8,583 nt of DNA from Phycisphaeraceae bacterium (GTDB lineage: Bacteria > Planctomycetota > Phycisphaerae > Phycisphaerales > Phycisphaeraceae). The notes beneath the pieces are model-generated. The model worked only from the letters and a program-made list of their open reading frames with translations. It was not told where the DNA came from and did no database searches. Location of the stretch: contig JANQKH010000636.1 of assembly GCA_028281215.1 (NCBI GenBank), positions 1 through 8,583 of the forward strand, written 5' to 3'. Below are positions 1 to 5,232 of this stretch, in pieces. Both the position numbers and the translations under genes were made by a program. The first letter of the stretch is position 1. Each line of letters starts with the position of its first letter.

Positions 1-37
1 GCAGGACGACGGCGGGGTTGTTCACAGGTTCGGTCAT
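1..37 (-). CDS. Reversed duplicate of the queC 5' end (12 codons, runs off window)
   Basis: This piece is the left arm of the inverted repeat. It reads ATG at 37-35 and then the same first 12 codons as queC (MTEPVNNPAVVL) before leaving the window. It is either the start of a second, divergently oriented queC copy or, more likely, a mirror image made by a chimeric read or assembly fold-back. Confidence 0.5.
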   Translation of the reverse strand, partial: MTEPVNNPAVVL

Positions 38-50
38 GGCGGGAAACTGT

Positions 51-128
51 TCAACGGTCGTCGGCGTCGTTTGCGTTCGGCTTGTCCATCACGACCACCG
101 TGCGGGCCACGAGATCGCCCATGCGTTG
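51..128 (-). CDS. C-terminal fragment of an unidentified gene upstream of queC
   Basis: The minus strand encodes about 25 residues ending in NANDADDR and a TGA at 53-51. The stop lies 13 nt before the reversed copy of the queC start codon (37-35). This spacing looks like a normal gene-to-gene junction, so this is probably the true 3' end of the gene preceding queC, cut off by the fold-back at about 129/130. The frame stays open beyond 129 into antisense queC, but that part is not expected to be real. No family can be recognised from so short a piece, and coding status is inferred from context. Confidence 0.4.
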   Translation of the reverse strand, partial: QRMGDLVARTVVVMDKPNANDADDR

Positions 129-152
129 GCGACCGTTGAACAGTTTCCCGCC

Positions 153-866
153 ATGACCGAACCTGTGAACAACCCCGCCGTCGTCCTGCTCTCGGGCGGT
201 CTCGACAGCGCCACCACACTCGCCATCGCCCGCGACGCGGGCTTTGCCTGCCACGCCATCAGTTTCGACTACGGCCAACGCCATCGCGTTGAACTCGACG
301 CCGCCCGACGCGTCGGTGAACACCTCGGCGTTGCCTCGCACCGCTGGGCGAACATCGACCTCCGCGCCTTCGGCGGCTCAGCGCTCACCGACAACATCGA
401 CGTGCCCAAAGATCGCGACGACGACGCCATGGCCGACGGCATCCCCGTCACCTACGTGCCCGCCCGCAACACCATCTTTCTCGCGTACGCGCTGGCGCTC
501 GCCGAAGTCCTCGAATGCAACGACATCTTCCTCGGCGTCAACGCCGTCGACTACTCCGGTTACCCCGATTGCCGTCCGCAGTTCATTCAGAGCTTTGAAC
601 AGACCGCCAACCTCGCGACCAAAGCCGGCGTCGAAGGCCATCGCCTTCACATCCATGCGCCGTTAATCGATCTGACCAAAACACAGATCATCGAAAAGGG
701 TCTGTCGCTCGGCGTCGACTACAGCCTGACCCACAGTTGCTACGACCCGCAGCCGAATGAACAAGGCGAAGCGACCCGCGCGTGCGGCCATTGCGATTCG
801 TGTCTGCTGCGCAGCCGCGCGTTTGAGGAACTGGGGATAGATGACCCAGTCCTAACTGGCGAGTGA
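153..866 (+). CDS. queC: 7-cyano-7-deazaguanine (preQ0) synthase QueC
   Basis: QueC is a cytosolic ATP-dependent enzyme that converts 7-carboxy-7-deazaguanine plus ammonia into preQ0, a step in making the tRNA base queuosine. The 237-residue product has the usual family length. It carries the N-terminal PP-loop SGGLDS (residues 14-19), SFDYGQRH (37-44), VPARNT (102-107), the NAVDYSGYPDCRP block (130-142), and the four zinc-ligand cysteines C196, C211, C214 and C217 (CGHCDSC). The ATG at 153 was chosen because it lies 13 residues before the PP-loop. The frame is open from about 18, but those extra 45 codons lie in fold-back sequence. No clear Shine-Dalgarno sequence precedes the start. The 3' end overlaps the convergent gene by 15 nt. 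No other queuosine genes are in the window. Confidence 0.96.
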   Translation: MTEPVNNPAVVLLSGGLDSATTLAIARDAGFACHAISFDYGQRHRVELDAARRVGEHLGVASHRWANIDLRAFGGSALTDNIDVPKDRDDDAMADGIPVTYVPARNTIFLAYALALAEVLECNDIFLGVNAVDYSGYPDCRPQFIQSFEQTANLATKAGVEGHRLHIHAPLIDLTKTQIIEKGLSLGVDYSLTHSCYDPQPNEQGEATRACGHCDSCLLRSRAFEELGIDDPVLTGE

Positions 867-1430
867 ATCGATTCGATCGAACAGCACGTGGACCCCTTCC
901 ATCGTTATGCCGAACGCACCGCACTCATTGCGCCACTCTGTGAAAAACAAGGGTCTTACAACCCACTCAAAGTTCTGGCTCCCCACGATGTAAACGTGAA
1001 TGGATCCATCGTCCATTTCCCGCCAGCCGTAGCCGTGGGGTTCAAGCACGGCGGCAATCGCGTCATAGTGATCCACGCTGTAAAGATCAGCCGTGATCGT
1101 TCCCTGCACGCCGCTCCACACGACAATGCGTCGGCCGGTCACGCGTTGGAAATGGCGAAGCACTTCCTGAATCGGCATGTCCTTGAAATGGGCGTCGATG
1201 CAAAACGTCTCGCCATACTTGTCACACCATTCACTGTCCCTCGATCGCCGGAACATCGCCGCGTTGTCATCCACAAACACCCGCGGCAACACCCACGCTG
1301 CCATGGTGCACCAGAACACGAAAATGAGAATACAGATCGCCTGTTGATTCACAATTGGTGGTATCGGTTGATTGTGTCGGTCTGGACGAAATCGGATTGC
1401 CCGTGGGTTTGGTTGCGCATCAGATGCCAT
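852..1430 (-). CDS. Membrane-anchored protein with STN/secretin-like domain
   Basis: The product is 192 residues if it starts at the ATG at 1430. It has a proline/arginine-rich N-terminus, one hydrophobic segment at about residues 31-49 (AICILIFVFWCTMAAWVLP), then a short domain at about 80-150. That domain has the pattern of STN modules found in secretins and TonB-type receptors: FKDMPIQEVLRHFQRVTGRR, a VxGTITADL strand, and a helix DAIAAVLEPHGYGW followed by SIHVYIV. STN domains are periplasmic, so a single-pass inner-membrane protein facing the periplasm is inferred. Codon use reads as a normal gene, unlike the plus-strand frames here. The start is uncertain: the palindromic element at 1431 abuts the ATG and no ribosome-binding site is visible; a GTG at 1352 is an alternative. 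Its substrate is unknown. Confidence 0.72.
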   Translation of the reverse strand: MASDAQPNPRAIRFRPDRHNQPIPPIVNQQAICILIFVFWCTMAAWVLPRVFVDDNAAMFRRSRDSEWCDKYGETFCIDAHFKDMPIQEVLRHFQRVTGRRIVVWSGVQGTITADLYSVDHYDAIAAVLEPHGYGWREMDDGSIHVYIVGSQNFEWVVRPLFFTEWRNECGAFGITMEGVHVLFDRIDSLAS

Positions 1431-1577
1431 CCGAGCCGGGCTCTGTGAGCCCGGTCGCCGCGCAGCGGCGTCGACCTTTTCGCCAAGATTCCGAGATTCC
1501 AGAATCGATGTAGAGCACGCACGCGACGATCGGCAAACGCGACTTCGTCGCGACCGGGCTCACAGAGCCCGGCTCGG
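1431..1577. repeat. Composite REP/MITE-like palindromic element
   Basis: Two perfect 28-bp arms (1431-1458 and 1550-1577) are inverted copies of each other. Each arm contains its own hairpin of CCGGGCTC, a 3-nt loop and GAGCCCGG. Just inside them are two more hairpins, CGCCGC-GCA-GCGGCG (1456-1470) and CGCGAC-TTC-GTCGCG (1538-1552). The core has no gene. This paired-hairpin architecture resembles REP doublets (BIMEs) or small non-autonomous elements. It lies between two divergent genes, so it is not placed as a terminator for either. No target-site duplication is obvious. Genome-wide copy number cannot be seen here. Confidence 0.85.
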
Positions 1578-1631
1578 TTTAGCATTTTTTCGACGATGAT
1601 GGAACGCATCGCGCACGCCTTGGAACGGTCA

Positions 1632-1662
1632 TTGCTTGCGGAGCCCGCGTTGCGGATAGAAT
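1632..1662 (+). promoter_or_regulatory. Possible promoter for the lipoprotein genes
   Basis: TAGAAT at 1657-1662 matches the sigma70 -10 consensus at 5 of 6 positions. A weak -35 candidate is TTGCTT at 1632-1637 (19-bp spacer). It lies about 40 bp before the ATG at 1701, leaving a leader with a good ribosome-binding site (GAGG at 1691-1694). Predicted by eye only. Confidence 0.35.
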
Positions 1663-1700
1663 AGTTGCCGGTGTGAAATCCACTTTCGCCGAGGTGTGAC

Positions 1701-2546
1701 ATGATTCGATATTCGATGTTGTGTGTGGCCGCGTGCGTGTTGGTCGCGGGGTGTGCCGGTCCGGTTGCAGACGGGCCTTATCCCACGTCCGCCGACCTCG
1801 CCGTGGAAAACAAGTTGGAACGGTTGATGGATGTCGACCACGCCGCCGCACCGCTCGATCAGGTGTTGGCGAACCTGCGCGATCGCGCAGGCGTGAACAT
1901 GGTCGTCCGTTGGACTGTGCTCGACAATGCCGGCATCAAACCCACCACGCCCATTACGCTGCAACTGCGACGCGTGCCCGCCGCCACCGTACTTCGGCTC
2001 GTCATGGAACAGGCCGGCGAAGCCGCTACGCTTGAACCCACGATGGTCACCATCCGCGACGGCATTGTGATGATCTCCACCAGGCGCGACTTGCAGAAAA
2101 CCACCATCACCGTCACCTACGACGTCGAGGATCTGCTCGTTGATGCAAAGCTCGACTACGACTTGCCCGAGTACGACATCAACACCGCCTTGAGCTGAGC
2201 GAGCAGCGGCGGGGCATCGGTCGATGCCGAAGACGAAGAAGCAGACGGCGAACAAAGCGACGCCGAAGCCGATCAGGAAGACGATCAGACCAGCAACGAC
2301 GAAACGCAACCGGAAGATGAAGACGCCGAGCAAGACCCCGCGGCCGTCACCCGCGCCGAACAGATCGAACGGCTTTACGATCTCATCCAGGACACCATCG
2401 GCGAATTGGATGAATGGGCGGCCTACGGCGGCGATGTCTCCCGCATACGCGAACACGAAGGCAAACTCATCGTGCTTACCACGCCGGAAAACCACCGCGA
2501 CCTGCGTAACCTCTTGCGTATGATTCGCGAAGGTCGCCGTCCATGA
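1701..2546 (+). CDS. STN-domain lipoprotein with in-frame TGA (candidate readthrough gene)
   Basis: The ATG at 1701 has GAGG 6 nt upstream. The product starts with a lipoprotein signal peptide, lipobox LVAGC and lipidated Cys18. Residues about 49-127 form an STN-like module (APLDQVLANLRDRAGVN, then PITLQLRRVPAATVLRLVM, then DGIVMISTRRDL), leading into TYDVEDLLVD. An in-frame TGA (2196-2198) is codon 166, after NTALS. The same frame continues another 115 codons to a TGA at 2544-2546. This part holds a short Ser/Gly segment, a very acidic linker (about residues 174-215) and a conserved domain (about 218-277) with LIQDTIG, EWAAYGG, SRIRE, GKLIVLTT and NHRDLRNLLR. From memory, planctomycete secretin-like proteins join these same blocks in one chain without a stop, which is why one gene is called. 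If the TGA stops translation, the product is a 165-residue lipoprotein. Readthrough, recoding, mutation and sequencing error all remain possible. Confidence 0.7.
2196..2198 (+). other. In-frame TGA, first lipoprotein gene
   Basis: Context is AGC-TGA-GCG. It sits at the junction between the YDVEDLL block and the Ser/Gly plus acidic linker. The frame is open for 115 codons on both sides in terms of family-like sequence. The paralogous gene has TGA at the same aligned position. Confidence 0.9.
2213..2228 (+). promoter_or_regulatory. Hairpin 14 nt after the in-frame TGA (copy 1)
   Basis: GGCATC (2213-2218) pairs perfectly with GATGCC (2223-2228) around a GGTC loop. The bases also encode ASVDA in the readthrough frame. 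The loop begins 20 nt after the TGA and starts with GG, which fits the general description of a bacterial SECIS stem-loop as I recall it. The same hairpin occurs in the paralogue. It could stimulate recoding or be an accident of coding conservation. Confidence 0.5.
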
Positions 2547-2570
2547 ATCCCACGCGATCGGAACGTCACC

Positions 2571-3143
2571 ATGAAGATGCCCCTGTTGTGTTTGACCGCC
2601 TTGGCTTTGTGGGGTTGCGCATCGTCGCAGCCAACCGTTGACACGCGCGTGTATGACATCCGCGACCTGCTCGTGCAAATCCCCGGCTACGCCGGCCCAC
2701 CCGAGTTCGACCTCAACAGCGCCCTCGGCTGAGGCGGCGGCGTGGCGTCGGTCGATGCCAACGAAGACGATGAACACAACGAAGCGAAAAACGGCGACAA
2801 TCAAAATGACAACGATACCGATACGACCGTCGACGAACCCACACGCGAAGAATTGCTCGAACAGGTCGTTGGCCTGATCCACGACACGATCGGCCGACAA
2901 AATGAATGGCAAGCCTACGGCGGCGAACGCTCGTCCATCCGTGAACTCAACGGCAACCTGATCATCAAAACAACCGTCCAAAACCACCAGGCCATCCGCA
3001 AACTGCTCAAATCGCTGCGGCCCAATTCGGATGAAGACGAAGCGCTGTGGCCGGGATTGGACCAGAACCCGGAAGCCTACAGCACGGGCCGAACCTATCT
3101 TCCCACACAGGGTGTGGGCGAAATCACCGGCGATGCGCCTTGA
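2571..3143 (+). CDS. Small lipoprotein paralogue with the same in-frame TGA
   Basis: The ATG at 2571 is 24 nt after the previous gene, so the two are probably co-transcribed; only a weak GGAAC precedes it. The product begins MKMPLLCLTALALWGC, a lipoprotein signal with lipidated Cys16. It goes almost directly into VYDIRDLLV, with no STN module. An in-frame TGA (2730-2732) is codon 54, after NSALG. The frame continues through GGGVASVDA, an Asn/Asp/Glu-rich linker (about 61-90), and the conserved domain (about 92-150) with LIHDTIG, NEWQAYGG, SSIRELNG, LIIKTT and NHQAIRKLLKSLR. A 40-residue tail ends at 3141-3143. Full readthrough gives 190 residues; termination gives 53. From LI(Q/H)DTIG on, about 27 of 50 residues match copy 1. 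A GTG at 2742 could start the distal part alone, but copy 1 has no equivalent start. Confidence 0.65.
2730..2732 (+). other. In-frame TGA, second lipoprotein gene
   Basis: Context is GGC-TGA-GGC. Counting from the shared YD(V/I)xDLLV motif, both genes have exactly 26 codons without a gap before the TGA, so the two stops are at strictly equivalent positions. Confidence 0.9.
2744..2759 (+). promoter_or_regulatory. Hairpin 11 nt after the in-frame TGA (copy 2)
   Basis: GGCGTC (2744-2749) pairs with GATGCC (2754-2759) around the same GGTC loop as copy 1. The single difference between the two hairpins (A to G in the 5' strand) turns an A-U pair into a G-U pair and is synonymous (GCA/GCG, Ala), so pairing is kept. 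The loop begins 17 nt after the TGA. Confidence 0.5.
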
Positions 3144-3176
3144 GTGCGGCTTCAATCTATGCGTCCGCCGCAAGGC

Positions 3177-3182
3177 TATAAT
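3177..3182 (+). promoter_or_regulatory. Perfect -10 box placed for a leaderless antitoxin mRNA
   Basis: TATAAT matches the -10 consensus exactly and ends 6 nt before the ATG at 3189. A start site at the usual +1 would coincide with the A of the ATG, giving a leaderless transcript. No Shine-Dalgarno sequence is suitably placed. The -35 region is weak (TTCAAT at 3151-3156 with a 20-bp spacer). Confidence 0.55.
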
Positions 3183-3188
3183 CCTTTC

Positions 3189-3488
3189 ATGGTCAACTTC
3201 AGCGAATCCCATCCACTGAGTGTATTTCTCCGCGACCATCAGGCGGCGATTGACCGGTTGCGCCAAACGGGAAAGCCTGAGGTGTTGAAAACCGAATCCG
3301 GCGACCGCGTAGTGATTCAGGACGCCGACGCCTACGAGCGGATGTTTGCCCTTATTGATCAACTGGACGCCGAGCACACGCTTCGACAACGAATCGATGC
3401 TTTGCATGCTGGTGAGCCTGGTGTATCCGCCGATGTGGTGCTCGCGGAGATTCGGGAACGATTGGATGCGTCCGCGAAGGGGGCATGA
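3189..3488 (+). CDS. Phd/YefM-type antitoxin
   Basis: The 99-residue product has the pattern of the Phd/YefM antitoxin N-terminal DNA-binding domain: FSESHPLSVFLRDHQAAIDR, then the strand-turn-strand TGKPEVLKTESGDRVVIQD and DAYERMFALID (to about residue 57). A charged helical tail follows (about 58-99) that would wrap the toxin. Such antitoxins neutralise a ParE/RelE toxin and repress their own promoter. The ATG at 3189 is preferred because it sits 6 nt after a perfect TATAAT. A GTG at 3144, right after the previous gene's stop, would add 15 residues (MRLQSMRPPQGYNPF) lacking family character. The gene ends directly against the toxin frame. The antitoxin itself looks intact. Confidence 0.8.
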   Translation: MVNFSESHPLSVFLRDHQAAIDRLRQTGKPEVLKTESGDRVVIQDADAYERMFALIDQLDAEHTLRQRIDALHAGEPGVSADVVLAEIRERLDASAKGA

Positions 3489-3793
3489 TTGGCTTTTGAG
3501 GTCATTTTTCTGCCGGGAGCACGACACGAGGCCGTCGACGCGGCGGTCTCATCGCCGACCACGCATCGCCTGACATGGCGCAACGTTGGTACGAAGGGCT
3601 CGAAGAAGTGCTGCTCGCTCTTGCGGAAATGCCACGTCGTTTTGCCTACGCGCGGGAGAACGACACATTTTCTGAACTTGAATTGCGTCAAGTGGTTTAC
3701 CAGTCCCATCGTCTCATCTTCACGATCAAGGATGAACAAGTCATCATTCTGCATGTGCGGCATATTGCCCAGCAACCGCTCGATGAACTGTGA
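3489..3793 (+). pseudogene. ParE/RelE-type toxin gene with a 1-nt frameshift
   Basis: Starting from TTG at 3489, right after the antitoxin stop, the frame reads AFEVIFLPGARHEAVDAAV, a typical ParE/RelE first strand and helix. After base 3548 the family-like sequence moves to another frame: IADHASPDMAQRWYEGLEEV, LALAEMPRRFAYAREND, ELRQVVYQSHRLIFTIKDE and VIILHVRHIAQQPL. Restoring one base at 3549-3550 would give a single 101-residue chain, the usual toxin size; the lost codon was probably Tyr. These toxins cut ribosome-bound mRNA (RelE) or poison gyrase (ParE); which applies is not clear. An ATG at 3485 (ATGA overlap) is in the same frame as the 3' part but meets a stop after four codons. Inactivating deletion, programmed frameshift and sequencing error are all possible. 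Confidence 0.75.
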
Positions 3794-3808
3794 TTGACGC
3801 CGCCATGG

Positions 3809-4132
3809 TCACGAATCATCTTCCGCTTCCTTTTTCACATCCATCAACTTCGCCGCCCAAAGGTCTTCAAACCTGGTTACCCACCGTGCGTAAACCTGTC
3901 GCAACGGCACGGCGTTAAGGGTGTTGATCCGCTGGCGACCTTCCTCACGCACGGTGATCAGGTTCGCCTGCTTGAGCACCTCCATGTGTTTCATCACGCC
4001 GAAGCGTGAAAGCTGGGGGAAGGCCTCGACGATGTCCGTCGTGCGTCGAGGCCCGTCCCGCAGCATGTCCAGAATCGCCCGGCGCGTTGCGTCGGCCAGG
4101 GCTTTAAAAATGGGATCCAGTTCATCGGTCAT
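3809..4132 (-). CDS. ArsR-family winged-helix repressor
   Basis: The 107-residue product opens with DPIFKALADATRRAILDMLRDG, the standard ArsR first helices. A helix-turn-helix follows at about residues 31-54 (TTDIVEAFPQLSRFGVMKHM, then EVLKQANLI), and a wing at about 59-72 (TVREEGRQRINTLN). The metal-site cysteines of ArsR/SmtB (ELCVCD-type) are absent. The SRFGVMKHM form resembles the non-metal ArsR proteins commonly paired with SRPBCC-domain genes. Here it is the last of three minus-strand genes, 71 bp after the DinB-like gene. CGGAAG about 8 nt before the ATG may be its ribosome-binding site. It probably regulates this gene set; the signal is unknown. It is convergent with the toxin gene, 15 nt apart. 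Confidence 0.9.
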   Translation of the reverse strand: MTDELDPIFKALADATRRAILDMLRDGPRRTTDIVEAFPQLSRFGVMKHMEVLKQANLITVREEGRQRINTLNAVPLRQVYARWVTRFEDLWAAKLMDVKKEAEDDS

Positions 4133-4203
4133 CGTGGCGCTTCCGTGTGCCGGGGATTACCGTTTTTCCCGTGCGGACGGGTAACCATCCACTTGCTGTT
4201 TGG

Positions 4204-4752
4204 TCACACCAACACGCGCGGCAGACCCAACGACGCGCGGGCCGTGCTGATCTGGCCGGCGTGACACAGGTCATGTGCCGACAGGGAAAATGCCGCCGAA
4301 ATCGCATCCGGGGCGAACGGCTGAAGCGGTTCCGGCGTCGGGGCGTTCATCGCTTCATCATCCAGTTGTTCCACCCACGAAACAAAACGATCGTGGGCCG
4401 ACTGCATCGACTGAACCAGTTCTTCGCGCGTTGGATAATCACTGGCATCGTCGCTTGGTTCGGATCCGCCGCCGAACAGTTTGTGGAACGACTCCGGCAA
4501 CTGAGGCGCCGCGCCGGACAGCATCGAAACAATCTGATCGTCCGATGAGGCCAGGTGCCCCATCACCCAAAGCGGATGATTCCCTTTGCCGCCCGGGCGG
4601 TGCATGAGTTGATCGCCGGTCAGTCCTTCGAGCAGGGCGTTGACATACCAGCGGGACCACTTCATCTGCTGCACCGCCAGTTGTCTGATCCGTGCGCCGC
4701 CGGTCAATGTCGATCCTTCTGTGGTTTTGATGGTTTCATTGGGATTCGGCAT
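4204..4752 (-). CDS. DinB-like (four-helix) putative metal-dependent protein
   Basis: The 182-residue product fits the DinB/YfiT-like superfamily, four-helix proteins that bind a divalent metal through three histidines. The expected ligands are visible: H66 in WVMGHLASSDD, and H160 and H164 in SAHDLCHAGQIS near the C-terminus. Members include thiol-dependent transferases, but no substrate can be assigned. The ATG at 4752 is chosen because AAGGAG (4762-4767, minus strand) lies 9 nt before it; a longer frame from 4797 has no such site. Its start lies inside the end of the SRPBCC gene (17-nt overlap), so translation is probably coupled. Confidence 0.85.
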   Translation of the reverse strand: MPNPNETIKTTEGSTLTGGARIRQLAVQQMKWSRWYVNALLEGLTGDQLMHRPGGKGNHPLWVMGHLASSDDQIVSMLSGAAPQLPESFHKLFGGGSEPSDDASDYPTREELVQSMQSAHDRFVSWVEQLDDEAMNAPTPEPLQPFAPDAISAAFSLSAHDLCHAGQISTARASLGLPRVLV

Positions 4753-5218
4753 GATCGCGTACTCCTTGTAGTTTGCTCGCCCAACCCATCGTGACACCCT
4801 GGCGGTGATCCTCCTGGATCAAACCCATCGCCTGGTGCCGCAGGCTGAGCAGTGTGTGGTTGGCTTCTTCCGTTAAACGAAACTGAATGTGCGACACCGC
4901 CGGATACGACATGAACATCGGCCCGGTGATTTCCAACAGCGTCGGCGCTTTGATCACCTGCACGTGCCCCCAAAGGTGACCGTCATTGTCCCCCAGGTCA
5001 CGCATCCACCGCCCGCCGGGAAAAGCTTCAAGCACCATCTGCATCGGTGTGCCGTCCGGCATCTTGTTGTCAGGCCCGAGTTCAGCCAGCATCGCCTTGA
5101 ACGCGGTGCCGATGTCCGTCTTGATCTCAATCGTCTGCTGAATGTCGAGCAGACATTCCGGCGGCAGGCAGTCCGCCGGCAGGGTTGGCGAGGGGGTTGG
5201 TGTCTGTGTGTCAGACAT
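4736..5218 (-). CDS. SRPBCC/AHSA1-like START-fold protein
   Basis: The 160-residue product has a low-complexity Pro/Thr N-terminus (about 1-20), then a fold pattern of the SRPBCC superfamily (AHSA1 branch): a first strand IQQTIEIKTDIGTAFKAML, then GGRWMRDLGDNDGHLWGHVQ, PTLLEITGPMFMSYPAVSHI, and a C-terminal helix QGVTMGWASKLQGVRDHAE. The fold makes a cavity for small hydrophobic ligands; the actual ligand is unknown. AAAGGAAA precedes the ATG (5225-5232). It is the first gene of a probable operon with the DinB-like and ArsR genes, a frequent pairing for such proteins. Confidence 0.85.
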   Translation of the reverse strand: MSDTQTPTPSPTLPADCLPPECLLDIQQTIEIKTDIGTAFKAMLAELGPDNKMPDGTPMQMVLEAFPGGRWMRDLGDNDGHLWGHVQVIKAPTLLEITGPMFMSYPAVSHIQFRLTEEANHTLLSLRHQAMGLIQEDHRQGVTMGWASKLQGVRDHAESQ

Positions 5219-5232
5219 GTTGCGTTTCCTTT

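Larger units (their letters stand above)
1..189. repeat. Perfect 60-bp inverted repeat (fold-back) at the window edge
   Basis: Bases 1-60 are the exact reverse complement of bases 130-189, with a 69-base spacer (61-129). The match stops at 61/129, while the outer limit is set by the window edge, so the arms may be longer. The right arm holds the 13 nt before queC, its start codon and its first 12 codons; the left arm holds the same bases reversed. Read on the minus strand, 128 to 1 looks like natural gene order: the end of an upstream gene, 13 nt, then the queC start. The plus strand jumps straight into queC at about 130. This shape is typical of a chimeric read or a fold-back at a contig end, but a real inverted duplication cannot be excluded. 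Confidence 0.95.

Noticed and set aside
2742..3143. Separate gene starting at GTG 2742 (reinitiation after the TGA) instead of readthrough
   Set aside because: It is possible for copy 2, but the copy 1 distal part has no start codon in the equivalent place, and no good ribosome-binding site precedes the GTG. It does not explain both genes. Kept as an alternative only.
1701..3143. Genome-wide reassignment of UGA (to Trp or Gly)
   Set aside because: Other genes here end naturally at TGA (queC, ArsR, sulfatase, propeller), and Trp and Gly are encoded by normal codons.
1629..3527. A 632-codon open frame on the minus strand, antisense to both lipoprotein genes and the antitoxin
   Set aside because: The sense strand has lipoboxes, a ribosome-binding site and family-like domains. 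In the antisense frame the acidic linkers become artificial hydrophobic runs, a common mirror effect in GC-rich genes. No domain or start signal supports it.
4160..4190. Hairpin CCCGT-GCGG-ACGGG next to a T-run, looking like a terminator between the DinB-like and ArsR genes
   Set aside because: The T-run lies 5' of the stem on the plus strand and appears as A's after the stem on the minus strand, the direction of transcription, so it lacks the form of an intrinsic terminator.
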